The notes below the pieces were generated by a model. It saw nothing but the letters and a program-made list of their open reading frames with translations. It was not told the origin of the DNA and made no database searches. A stretch of DNA of 64,000 nt, taken from positions 1-64,000 of the forward strand of contig NZ_JASISR010000013.1 in the NCBI RefSeq assembly GCF_030063245.1, read 5' to 3'. The position numbers and the translations under genes were made by a program. The stretch comes from Paenarthrobacter sp. PH39-S1. GTDB taxonomy: Bacteria; Actinomycetota; Actinomycetes; Actinomycetales; Micrococcaceae. This document shows, piece after piece, positions 34,920-47,155 of this stretch (its first letter is position 1; each line of letters begins with the position of its first letter).

Positions 34920-36014
34920 GTGACTACTCCTTCATCCTCAGCCCGACCTGGCGGAACCGTCCTTATCACGGGCGGAGCCGGTTTCATCGGCTGTGCCATC
35001 TCCGCCGCTCTTGTGGAATCCTTTGACCGCGTGGTCGTCGTGGACAGTCTGCATCCGCAAATCCATGCCAGCGGCCGCAGACCTCCCGAGCTGGCGGCAG
35101 CGGCAGAACTGATTGTCCGCGACGTGACCGAAGCGGCCACATGGGATGACGTCCTGGCAACTGTCACGCCCGACGTCGTTATCCATCTCGCCGCCGAAAC
35201 GGGTACGGCGCAATCCCTCAATGAGTCGACGAGGCATACGCACGTCAATGTGGTGGGAACATCCCAGCTCCTGGACGGTCTTAATCGCCACCACAAGCTC
35301 CCGCGGCGGATCGTTCTGTCATCCAGTCGTGCCGTGTATGGGGAAGGGGCCTGGCGCCGTGCCGACGGCCAGCTGTTCTACCCCGGCCAGCGCACCAGCG
35401 TGACCCTCGAAAAGGGCGAATGGGACTTCCCGGGCGCGGAACCGGTTGCCATGAATGCGGCACAAACGTTCCCGGCGCCGGTCAGTGTTTACGGCGCCAC
35501 TAAACTGGCGCAGGAAAACATTCTGCAGGCCTGGGCAAAGTCCTATGATGTGGAGACGGTCATTCTCCGGCTCCAGAATGTCTACGGCCCGGGGCAATCC
35601 CTGATTAATCCGTATACCGGCATTATGAGCCTCTTCTGCCGGATGGCTATGGGCGGGAAATCAATTCCACTCTATGAGGACGGGGATGTCCGCCGGGACT
35701 TCGTCCTCATTGACGATGTATCCGCCGCCATCGTCGCAGGGGCGATCAGCACGCGTGTGCAGGGCGCGCCAATGGACATCGGTTCCGGCGAGTTCCAAAC
35801 GATCGGTACCGCAGCCGGCCTGATTGCACGGCATTACAACGCGCCGCAGCCACACGTCACCGGCCAATACCGGCAGGGAGACGTCCGGCATGCCTGGGCC
35901 GATGTATCTGCCGCGGCGGACGTCCTCGGCTGGAAGCCGCAATACAGTCTTACCCAGGGAATTGACCTCCTGGCCGACTGGATCGACGCCCAGCCGGGCG
36001 TTCAGCCAGCGTAA
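34920..36014 (+). CDS. NAD-dependent nucleotide-sugar epimerase/dehydratase
   Basis: The 364-residue product is an extended short-chain dehydrogenase: GGAGFIG near the N-terminus, VVDSLHPQIHA, VVIHLAAETGTAQSL, SSSRAVYGEG and catalytic YGATK. NVYGPGQSLINPYTGI resembles GDP-mannose or UDP-glucose type epimerases, but an insert of about 40 residues (RRADGQLFYPGQR to MNAAQTFP) separates the Ser and Tyr motifs. The GTG at 34920 has GAAAGG upstream; the longer open frame lies inside the preceding gene. It presumably makes an unusual activated sugar for this cluster. Confidence 0.85.
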   Translation: MTTPSSSARPGGTVLITGGAGFIGCAISAALVESFDRVVVVDSLHPQIHASGRRPPELAAAAELIVRDVTEAATWDDVLATVTPDVVIHLAAETGTAQSLNESTRHTHVNVVGTSQLLDGLNRHHKLPRRIVLSSSRAVYGEGAWRRADGQLFYPGQRTSVTLEKGEWDFPGAEPVAMNAAQTFPAPVSVYGATKLAQENILQAWAKSYDVETVILRLQNVYGPGQSLINPYTGIMSLFCRMAMGGKSIPLYEDGDVRRDFVLIDDVSAAIVAGAISTRVQGAPMDIGSGEFQTIGTAAGLIARHYNAPQPHVTGQYRQGDVRHAWADVSAAADVLGWKPQYSLTQGIDLLADWIDAQPGVQPA

Positions 36015-36035
36015 CCCCCGGCTGGACCAAAGGAT

Positions 36036-36938
36036 ATGACACACCGGAGAACAGCGGCCGTTGTCTCGCTCTACAACCCGGACGCCAGTGTTCTGGACAA
36101 TGTGGGCGCGCTACTCCGGCAGGTCGACGTCGTCATTGCCGTCGATGACGGCAGTTCCGACGATCCGACGTGGGTGCTGGCGCAGCTGGCCACACTCGGC
36201 TGCCGGATTGTGCGGCTGGCCACCAATTCCGGCATCGCCGCGGCGCTGAATGCGGGCATTGCCGCGGCGTGCGCGGACCGCGCCGCAGTCCCGGCGTTCA
36301 TCCTCACAATGGACCAGGACTCCCGGGTTGAAGCCGGGTACGTGGACAAGCTGGTGACGGCATTCGACCAGGCAACTGCGGCCGATGTCGCGGTAGGAAT
36401 GGTGGCGCCCGGGCGCATTCGGGGACTGGGTACCCGGCGTTCGGGTCATGTCGGCCCGGTCGTGCTGGGCGGCGAACCGATTCAGTCCGGACTGCTGATA
36501 CCGGTGACAGTCTTGGACCGTTTGGGCCCACTGATGAGCGAACTGTTTATCGATGGCGTGGACACTGAGTTTTATCTGCGGTGCCGTACAGCAGGCTACC
36601 AGGTGGTGATCGCCGAAACAGCTGGCCTGGACCACTCGCTGGGGAGCATGCGTCCGGCGGAGTTTTTGGGTTGGCAACCGGCCCTTGGCGGAAAACCGGT
36701 CTTGGTCAGGACCGCCGCAGCCTACCGGTATTACTATATTTTCCGCAACCGCCAACTTCTGGTCAACAGGTACTGGCTGCGGCAGCCCGGATGGGCCGTC
36801 AAGGGAATGCTGGCCGACTGTCGGCATCTCATGATTGTTAGTCTGCTCGTGCCCGGACGCTTGGAGCGCCTCAAAAACGCCGTCGCGGGAGCACGCGACG
36901 GACGCCACCGGGTGACCGGTCCACGTGTGGCTCGATAA
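36036..36938 (+). CDS. Family 2 glycosyltransferase (rhamnosyltransferase-like)
   Basis: The 300-residue protein has AAVVSLYNPDASVLDNVGAL, VIAVDDGSSDDP, TNSGIAAALNAGIAAA, FILTMDQDSRV with the DQD motif, and LFIDGVDTEFYLRCRTAGY. The layout is the same as that of the transferase at 31832, indicating paralogues. The gene starts 21 bases after the epimerase, so it is probably cotranscribed. The following stretch contains a decayed gene. Confidence 0.87.
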   Translation: MTHRRTAAVVSLYNPDASVLDNVGALLRQVDVVIAVDDGSSDDPTWVLAQLATLGCRIVRLATNSGIAAALNAGIAAACADRAAVPAFILTMDQDSRVEAGYVDKLVTAFDQATAADVAVGMVAPGRIRGLGTRRSGHVGPVVLGGEPIQSGLLIPVTVLDRLGPLMSELFIDGVDTEFYLRCRTAGYQVVIAETAGLDHSLGSMRPAEFLGWQPALGGKPVLVRTAAAYRYYYIFRNRQLLVNRYWLRQPGWAVKGMLADCRHLMIVSLLVPGRLERLKNAVAGARDGRHRVTGPRVAR

Positions 36939-37060
36939 CGGCTCGGCGGTGTCAATACAACCTCACCTTGGGCCCACAGACGCCGTGTACAGCCGGTGGG
37001 CACCTTCAACAGCCAGCTCTCTAGCCAAAGGACATCTTCCCGTGGATAGTGTATCCGTAG

Positions 37061-37840
37061 TTAGTTCGGTCTCGGGTCGGGGAATCCGTCCCTGATCCTC
37101 ATACGCCGAAAAGAGCAGCCGCGTCCCCGCGTTCGCGGCGGATCTTCGGCGCGGCACTGCTTTTTGTTGCCGTTTTTACTGCCGTGGTACTGGCGCGCGA
37201 AAGCGGTCCCGCGACCGGATATTGGCTGCTGGGTCTCGCCGGAGTTCTGGTCCTGCTGATTCCCTCCTCCCCCATCCTGTCGCAGCGGATCCTCATCAAC
37301 GGCCAACGTTGCCTCTCCCGGATCTAACAGGACAGCAGCCCGGATCGCCGCCAAGCCGGTATGGCGGGTCTGGGGCTCCTACTCCCTGTTGGGGTCTGTA
37401 TTGTGCTTGCCTACGGCCAGATTCAGCATTCCGGAACCATCTCGTATTACTTCTAAAAGGATCTGAATGCGGTCGAACTCTTCGCCTGGGTTCTCATGGA
37501 AGACGCCCGCCCGCGTGCGGTATCTCTTGGACAGCGGCCAGCTGGTGCAGGAGCACGAATCGATCTATCTCCCGGCGGATAACGGCCTTGACCCGATTCC
37601 TGCCTCCCGCTGGGAACTCGGGCTGAGCGGAGCTGCCACGTCAATGAACATTGAGCTGACCGGGCTCCTCGCGGAGTTATCGAAGGACTATGCCAAGGCC
37701 CCGGAAGTGGCTGCCGGCATCCTGCGCACTAATCCTGGGCTGTCGGTCATCGTTTATCCGGAAAATATACGGAGCAGTACAAAGCCACCTGGCGGGGACT
37801 CCCCTGGCCGTCCGCGTCATCAGCGCCGGCAGATCCTGAA
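37061..37840 (+). pseudogene. Multiply broken large membrane-protein gene of the polysaccharide cluster
   Basis: Fragments in different frames read as parts of one protein. At 37148 GAALLFVAVFTAVVL to a TAA at 37325 is membrane-like. At 37361 GLLLPVGVCIVLAYGQ and GTISYYF end at a TAA at 37454, after which the same frame goes on with KDLNAVELFAWVL. From about 37511 another frame gives RYLLDSGQLVQEHESIYLPA, TSMNIELTGLLAELSKDYAK and NPGLSVIVYPE. Further shifts give EQYKATWRGLP and LAVRVISAGRS with a TGA at 37838. At least two stops and three frameshifts are present, and most membrane spans are missing. The pattern of spans followed by an outer domain suggests a polymerase or GT-C enzyme. Confidence 0.7.
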
Positions 37841-37855
37841 CGCTCAGAACCGTCC

Positions 37856-38938
37856 TCAGGTCCGGCGTTTTGCAATCGCCATGATGGGCTTCTCAACCAA
37901 CAGCCAGCTGGCAGTGGCAAAGGGAATGGTGGCTGCCGCGGCGGCAACTGTGAACCACCACACCCCCCAGTGGTAGGCGCCGAAAACTGCCAGCAGCTGC
38001 TGGACCGGAAAAGCGTAGATGTATGCACCATAGGAAATATCGTGACGCAGAACGAGCCTCGGGCTCGGAAGCCACGTCGACACCCAGAGCAGAAGGTAAG
38101 CGATGAACGGTGCAGCGAGCTGATTGCCGAAGCCGTCCAATCCGAAAACACACCCTGCAGCCAACACTAAGGCCGCCACGCCGCCCTGCCAGTTGAGGCC
38201 AATGCGGCGGGCAAACACCTTGACCACGGCACCGCCCAAAAAGTACGGTACAAGTCTGGCAAGCATATTGAAATCGAAATTGTTCTGCAGATAGGGATCA
38301 AGCCGGGCTATATTGGCCCAGACAAGCACACTGAGAAGAAACGCGGCAAGAATGGGCCACGGCGATTTCCGCACGAGTGCTAATGAACCGAGCAGCGCGA
38401 TCAGCAGGTAACACAGGAACTCGAAGTACAAGGTCCACAGTGATCCGTTCCACGCTCCCGGGTAGGGGACGCCGGCAGGAGTGCCCGCTATGTCGTAGCT
38501 GCTGATTTTGAGGAACATGTTTGCGAAGACCGAGTTGGCCGGCGTCGTGGGGGTCTGAAAAAACCCGTGCAGGGAAGAGTGCTGGGCCACGTAGGCAATG
38601 GGCGCAAATGCTCCAGCCATGACGAGCAGGCAGACGAGAAACGCCGGAAAAATTCTGGCGGCTCTGTGGACCAGATACGGCCCAATGTTGTTGTTGAACC
38701 TGCTGCCCGTAATCAAGTAGCCGCTGATGCCGAAGAATCCGGCAACCGCCCAGCCGCCAAGGTTCTCGCCCTTAAAGCCCGGCCCGGTCCCCGCGCCCAC
38801 GACGAAGAAACTGTGGGCAAAGAGCACCATGAAAGCCAAAATCAGCCGGATAAGGTTCAGGCTGTTATTCCGAGGGTCCAGGGGTTTACCGAACAGCATC
38901 TTCGGCAGTTCCCTCGGCTTCACACCAAGCGCAGTCAA
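37856..38938 (-). CDS. Acyltransferase family 3 membrane protein
   Basis: The 360-residue protein has about ten membrane spans with the acyltransferase-3 start [20 protein letters not shown], whose conserved His follows the first span. [14 protein letters not shown] with its essential Arg, and [12 protein letters not shown], come later. Members acetylate or otherwise acylate sugars of surface polysaccharides using acyl donors from the cytoplasm. The gene is on its own between the decayed gene and rmlA. The target sugar is probably rhamnose or another residue of this polymer. Confidence 0.88.
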   Translation of the reverse strand: MTALGVKPRELPKMLFGKPLDPRNNSLNLIRLILAFMVLFAHSFFVVGAGTGPGFKGENLGGWAVAGFFGISGYLITGSRFNNNIGPYLVHRAARIFPAFLVCLLVMAGAFAPIAYVAQHSSLHGFFQTPTTPANSVFANMFLKISSYDIAGTPAGVPYPGAWNGSLWTLYFEFLCYLLIALLGSLALVRKSPWPILAAFLLSVLVWANIARLDPYLQNNFDFNMLARLVPYFLGGAVVKVFARRIGLNWQGGVAALVLAAGCVFGLDGFGNQLAAPFIAYLLLWVSTWLPSPRLVLRHDISYGAYIYAFPVQQLLAVFGAYHWGVWWFTVAAAAATIPFATASWLLVEKPIMAIAKRRT

Positions 38939-39048
38939 TTTCTTCCCGTCTTTTGCTGGTTCTGGCCCTCACATCCTATCGCGGCGCACCGGTTGACCTT
39001 GCTCAAGCCCGTTTTTGCTGTGTCTGGCATCTACGGGATGATGGAAAC

Positions 39049-39912
39049 ATGCGCGGAATCATACTAGCCGGCGGTACCGGCTCCCGGCTTCACCCCATCA
39101 CCCTCGGCATCAGCAAGCAGCTGGTGCCGGTCTATGACAAGCCGATGATCTATTATCCTTTGTCCACCCTGATCCTGGCAGGCATCACAGACATTCTGAT
39201 CATCACCACTCCGCACGACGCAGAGCAGTTTGAACGCCTCCTGGGCGACGGAAGCATGTTCGGCGTTTCGTTAACTTATATGCAGCAGCCGTCTCCCGAC
39301 GGCTTGGCTCAGGCCTTCATCCTGGGAGCGGAGCACATCGGTCAGGAACCCGTGGCCCTGGTCCTAGGGGACAATATCTTTTACGGCCATGGCATGGGCA
39401 CCCAACTGCGGCGTTTCCAAAACATCGACGGCGGGGCCGTTTTCGGCTACTGGGTAGCCGACCCGACAGCGTACGGGGTCGTCGAATTCGACAGCACCGG
39501 CAAGGTGATTTCCCTGGAGGAGAAGCCGGCGAAGCCTAAGAGCCATTACGCCGTGCCGGGCCTTTACTTCTATGACAACGACGTCGTCGAGATAGCCAAA
39601 AACCTTCAGCCCTCCCCGCGCGGCGAGCTGGAAATCACCGACGTCAACCGGACCTACCTCGAACGCGGGAAACTGCAGGTGGAAATTCTCCCCAGAGGCA
39701 CGGCTTGGCTGGATACCGGCACCTTCGACTCCCTTAACGACGCCTCCAACTTTGTCCGGACCGTTGAACACCGGCAGGGTCTAAAGATCGGCGCACCAGA
39801 GGAAATCGCCTGGCGCCAGGGTTTCCTCACGAGCGATGAATTGCGGGAGCGCGCGGAGCCACTGGTCAAGGGCGGGTACGGCGCGTACCTGCTGGGGCTG
39901 CTGGAGCAGTAG
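39049..39912 (+). CDS. rmlA: Glucose-1-phosphate thymidylyltransferase
   Basis: RmlA makes dTDP-glucose from dTTP and glucose-1-phosphate, the first step of dTDP-rhamnose synthesis. The 287-residue product begins [20 protein letters not shown] with the nucleotide-binding loop, followed by [41 protein letters not shown] and [14 protein letters not shown]. The ATG at 39049 gives the canonical start; upstream codons are not RmlA-like. It is separated by about 12 kb from rmlB and the RmlC-RmlD gene and transcribed the other way. Confidence 0.96.
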   Translation: MRGIILAGGTGSRLHPITLGISKQLVPVYDKPMIYYPLSTLILAGITDILIITTPHDAEQFERLLGDGSMFGVSLTYMQQPSPDGLAQAFILGAEHIGQEPVALVLGDNIFYGHGMGTQLRRFQNIDGGAVFGYWVADPTAYGVVEFDSTGKVISLEEKPAKPKSHYAVPGLYFYDNDVVEIAKNLQPSPRGELEITDVNRTYLERGKLQVEILPRGTAWLDTGTFDSLNDASNFVRTVEHRQGLKIGAPEEIAWRQGFLTSDELRERAEPLVKGGYGAYLLGLLEQ

Positions 39913-39992
39913 TCAGCTGCAGTCGGTACCGCAAAAAGCGTGGCCGTCCCTGCGGCGGGTCCTCGCGGCTGAGTGCCGTCACTCATGCCCGA

Positions 39993-41972
39993 CTAACGGC
40001 AGGCGGTGAGCCTGTAGAGTGCCGCATCGCCCCGCTGTTCAACGAGGGTCACAACACCGGCGGCTTCGAGATTCATCAAACCGGGCGTGGGGTGGGAGCC
40101 GTCATTGACCTCCTCGGTGCCAAAGTCCAGCACATACCGGACGTTGAGGTTCCGCACGGCCGGGCACACCGCTGGATTAGTATTGGCGTCCCTGAGGCCG
40201 CTGTAGATGATCGCATCGTCAGCGCTTATTGGACTCAGAACATGCAACTGCAGGGTCTTGCGGTCCGCGAGCGCGTAGGCAAGGGCGCTACCGTTCCAGG
40301 GGTTGGCGGCGATGATCGAATCCGGCGGGACAATGCGGTCCAGATCGCCCAGAATGGCCCTCTCGTCCGCCGTGAGCAGCTGCGAATCCGCCCGAAGCTG
40401 ATAATTGATCCGTGCCCTGCCGGCGGAATAATCCATGCTGCCGGACTGGGCAAGAAGCGCGATGACGGTCAGCGCGATGACGGAAAACCCGGCAGCGGAC
40501 GCTGCTGTGCGCCTGCGGGCGGCCGGTGTGCCGGCGTCGATCAGCTTGGCTCTGAGCGGGCGCCAGAGACATCGTCTACACCATTCCCACAGCCAGATAG
40601 CGCCCGCTGCTGCCGGAAGCAGCGTGGCGGCAGGCAGTAACGCCGCCAACCGGAAACTGTCGTTGTACCAGGTACCCGTGGCGAAGTTCCGGAGATCCCC
40701 GGGGTGGTAACCGGACACGAGGATAAAAAGGATGGAGGCGACGGCGAATAAGCCCAGGATCCACCAGGTCTTCCTCCGTCGGGCCAGCACCACCAGGCCG
40801 ACAACAAGAAACACGGTCTGAAGGACAGCAGGGGGACGGGCCATGGGCGAGCTGGTCAGGATCTCGAAGATGGCGCGCCGGTAGGAGTGGATGGGCGGCC
40901 AGAAAGCTGCGTCGGCCGGGGGCCGCAGGACGTCCCACAGGACAGTGAATACTGTTGCCCCGGCAAGCAGCAGCAGTGTCCACAGCAGGAACGGGCGGCG
41001 GCTGGCCGGCCAGCTGGCTCTCCATCGCCGGGCCGCCCGAATATAGAGGTAGCAGAGTGCAGGCAGCAAAAATACCAGGAATGCCATTGTCGTGCTTGGA
41101 TGTGCAATGGAAATCCCGGGAACGGCCAGGATCAGCGCCATTCCCGTCACGGGCCGGCTGAAGTCCGGAACCTTTGATAACCCAAGGGTCTGCACGCCGA
41201 GCGCCAGCACTCCCGGCAGCAGGGCGATGGACAGCAGGTTAGGGTAGAGCACCCCGAAATCGACCATCAGAATGGGAAAGGCGCCGAAACCCGCCGACAG
41301 TACGCCGGTGAGCAGGGCCGCGTGCATCTTCTGCCCGAAGACCTGCTGACAGAAGTAGACGCATCCCAGCGGCCAGACCAGCGCCCCGATGGCAAGGTTC
41401 GCCGCATTTACGGCGACCGGAATGGATGCGCCCGAAAGCTGTCCCACCAGGGCAGCGAAGGCATGCCAGGCGGCAGGGTAGAACGGGATCCCGGTCATGC
41501 CGCCGATTGTCAGCGATGATGCCTGTCCGGTCTGGTAAATGTACTGGATGGCGTTCAGATGGAATATATTGTCAAATGTCTGCGAAATACTGTCCGGGGA
41601 ACCAAAGACAAAGAGCAGCCGCGCGCCGATAATCAGGGCCCCCAGCGCCACGCCGGCGACGGCGGAGTAAAAGCGCCTGTCAAACCGGCGCCGGCCTGTT
41701 TCGTCCGGCCAGCGGCGCGCCAGCACCTTCCTGGCCGCCCATGCCATGGCAGTTGCAAGGCCAGCCAGGACCGCCACCGGAACGATGGACCAGGAATAGC
41801 CAAGGACGGGACCCGCCGCCGCAGCCACGGCAATCAGCGAAACTGACATCACTGGAGCCAACGCAAATAGCGCAAACCCCCGCGCCCGGAGACCCCACGC
41901 CAGGAGCGCACCCGGCAGGAGAAGAACAAGCACAGCAATGGTTATCGCCGGTACTGCTGACAACCATGTCAT
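39993..41972 (-). CDS. DUF6541-type large membrane protein
   Basis: The 659-residue product has about fourteen membrane spans, beginning AITIAVLVLLLPGALLAWGL, and an outer C-terminal domain of about 150 residues from DYSAGRARINYQLRADSQLL. The loop IFHLNAIQYIYQTGQASSL with GIPFYPAAWHAF between early spans matches the actinobacterial DUF6541 family and resembles GT-C glycosyltransferases. It may use a polyprenyl-linked sugar as donor at the outer face. It lies 54 bp downstream of the ABC exporter genes on the same strand. Confidence 0.75.
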   Translation of the reverse strand: MTWLSAVPAITIAVLVLLLPGALLAWGLRARGFALFALAPVMSVSLIAVAAAAGPVLGYSWSIVPVAVLAGLATAMAWAARKVLARRWPDETGRRRFDRRFYSAVAGVALGALIIGARLLFVFGSPDSISQTFDNIFHLNAIQYIYQTGQASSLTIGGMTGIPFYPAAWHAFAALVGQLSGASIPVAVNAANLAIGALVWPLGCVYFCQQVFGQKMHAALLTGVLSAGFGAFPILMVDFGVLYPNLLSIALLPGVLALGVQTLGLSKVPDFSRPVTGMALILAVPGISIAHPSTTMAFLVFLLPALCYLYIRAARRWRASWPASRRPFLLWTLLLLAGATVFTVLWDVLRPPADAAFWPPIHSYRRAIFEILTSSPMARPPAVLQTVFLVVGLVVLARRRKTWWILGLFAVASILFILVSGYHPGDLRNFATGTWYNDSFRLAALLPAATLLPAAAGAIWLWEWCRRCLWRPLRAKLIDAGTPAARRRTAASAAGFSVIALTVIALLAQSGSMDYSAGRARINYQLRADSQLLTADERAILGDLDRIVPPDSIIAANPWNGSALAYALADRKTLQLHVLSPISADDAIIYSGLRDANTNPAVCPAVRNLNVRYVLDFGTEEVNDGSHPTPGLMNLEAAGVVTLVEQRGDAALYRLTACR

Positions 41973-42026
41973 GGCTGGCTGACTCCTTAGGGGTAGAACG
42001 GATCCACTGCACGGGCTCCTGGATCG

Positions 42027-42788
42027 TCAGCTTTCCGCGGACCGCCGGCGTAGTTCGGTAACAACGTCGTGCACCTCGCCGTCCATGATGACCTGGCCGT
42101 GCTCCAGCAAGACCGCGCGCTCACATACCGTGGCGACCAGATCCAGGTCATGGCTGACGACAAAGAGCGTCTTGCCGGCCGCGCCGAGCTCCTTGATTTT
42201 GGCGATGCACTTTCGCTGGAACGGCTCGTCCCCCACGGCAAGGATTTCGTCGATCAGGAAGACCTCGGGATCCGTGTGGACGGCAATGGAGAATGCCAGC
42301 CGAACATACATGCCCGAGGAATAGAACTTCACCTCCGTGTCAATGAATTCGCCGATTTCCGAGAACTCCACGATCGAGTCAAACATCGTATCGATTTGAG
42401 ACTCCGTCATGCCGAGAATGGCGCCGTTGAGGTAGACGTTGTCGCGCCCGCTCAGGTCGTGGTGGAACCCGGCGCCCACCTCTATCAGGCCGGCCACCCG
42501 CCCGCGGGTCCGTACGGAGCCACTGTCGGGTTGCAGGACGCCGGAAATGAGTTTGAGCAGCGTCGACTTTCCGGAGCCGTTAAGGCCCAGCAGCGCCACC
42601 GTTTCGCCCTGCCCCACGTGCAGGGAGACGTTCTTGAGCGCATCGAATTTCTTCGACAGATCGCCGCGGCGTCCGCGGAGCAGCCACACCAGGGCTTCCT
42701 TCAACGACCGGGTGTGCCGGAGGACAAACTCCTTGCGCACGTTTTCCACCGTGATGGCCGTGCTGATGGACACTTCCTGCACGCTCAT
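42027..42788 (-). CDS. wzt: Polysaccharide ABC exporter, ATP-binding subunit (Wzt/TagH/RfbE-like)
   Basis: The 253-residue ATPase has the typical N-terminal ITVENVRKEFVLRHTRSLKE, Walker A GLNGSGKS, GLIEVGAGFHHDLSGRDNV, a signature in KFYSSGMYVRLAFS, Walker B VFLIDEILAVGDE and the switch His in VSHDLDL. This pattern marks exporters of finished polysaccharides such as O-antigen, teichoic acid and the mycobacterial galactan (Rv3781). It ends shortly after Walker B and so lacks the Wzt sugar-binding C-domain. The ATG at 42788 overlaps the permease stop. Confidence 0.93.
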   Translation of the reverse strand: MSVQEVSISTAITVENVRKEFVLRHTRSLKEALVWLLRGRRGDLSKKFDALKNVSLHVGQGETVALLGLNGSGKSTLLKLISGVLQPDSGSVRTRGRVAGLIEVGAGFHHDLSGRDNVYLNGAILGMTESQIDTMFDSIVEFSEIGEFIDTEVKFYSSGMYVRLAFSIAVHTDPEVFLIDEILAVGDEPFQRKCIAKIKELGAAGKTLFVVSHDLDLVATVCERAVLLEHGQVIMDGEVHDVVTELRRRSAES

Positions 42789-43659
42789 CACAGCTCCTGC
42801 GCGAATTTGGTGGAGAGCCTGCTGAAGGTGATTTGTCCGATGACCAGCACCAGCAGCGAAATCACGGCGCCCACGGGCAGCCAGAACGGGACCAGCCCGG
42901 GAACCAAGGCTGCCGCCGGCGCCGCCGCCTGGGTCTGGTTCAGGGTGGGTGTCCAGAACGACCAGTGGAAGATCTGCACGGCGATGGTCATCGGGTTCAG
43001 CTGGTAGACCCAGAAGAAGCGTCCCAGGACGTGCTCGACCTGGCTCCACAAATACAGCACCGGCGAGGCCCAGGTGACCATCATGACCAGCAGGTCGACG
43101 AGGTTTTCGGAGTCGCGGAAGTAGACGTTGACGGCACCAAAAAAAAGACCGAGGCCGACGGCGAGCACGGAGACCATGGCGAAGGCCGCCACCACAGCCA
43201 GCAGCTGCCAAATGGACGGGCTCCAGCCATTGAAGAAGCACACGATCAGCAGAATGACCACCTGCGGCAGGAAGTGCACCGCGGAAACCCAGACGCTGGC
43301 CACCGGAAAGAGTTCCCGTGGAAGGTAGATCTTCCGGATCAGGTCCCTGTTGCTGATGATGGAGCGGGTGGAGTTGCCCAGCGCCTCGGTGAAGAAATTA
43401 ACCAGCACGATGCCGGCAAAGAGGTAGATCGGGTAGTTCGGTGTGGATCCCTGGACATTAAGGAACAACCCGAGCGCCACATAGAACACGGCGAACTGCA
43501 GGCCGGGTTTCAGGTAGGACCATAAGAGCCCCAACGCGGACCCGCGGTACCTGACCTTGATTTCCTTCATCACCAGCAGCTTGAGCAGGAAACGGTTCCG
43601 GTAAACGTCCCGCAGTCCGGCGCCGCGGCCGGGGTAGGTCAGTCCGGCTTCTGCAGCGC

Positions 43660-43663
<4 letters not shown>
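42788..43663 (-). CDS. wzm: Polysaccharide ABC exporter, permease subunit (Wzm/TagG-like)
   Basis: The 291-residue product has six membrane spans after LLVMKEIKVRYRGSALGLLW, the sequence typical of ABC-2 polysaccharide permeases. LIRKIYLPRELFPVASVWVS and NPMTIAVQIFHWSFW are other family stretches. It pairs with the ATPase encoded downstream to export lipid-linked galactan or a similar chain. The GTG at 43663 overlaps the glfT2 stop, so glf, glfT2, wzm and wzt form one unit. Confidence 0.92.
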
Positions 43664-46931
<3,268 letters not shown>

Positions 46932-47155
46932 TCAACGTTACCTGACCTTCTGGCGCGTCACCCATTGGCCCGCCGTGATGGGAGCCAGGACGGGGCTAGG
47001 CCGGGACCGGGAGCACCGGGTACGCCATCCGTCCTCCACACCTGTCCGGGAACCCGGACGCGGCCACAATTCGCGGCCGCAGGACATCCCTGGCAATGGG
47101 GTTCTTCTAGCGTGGATGAAAACGGGACGCATGGGCTGGAGGCGCAAACGGAGCC

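Noticed and set aside
42789-43241. Longer open frame upstream of the wzt start
   Set aside because: It lies within the permease gene in another frame and reads as non-protein sequence; the ATG at 42788 gives the family start.
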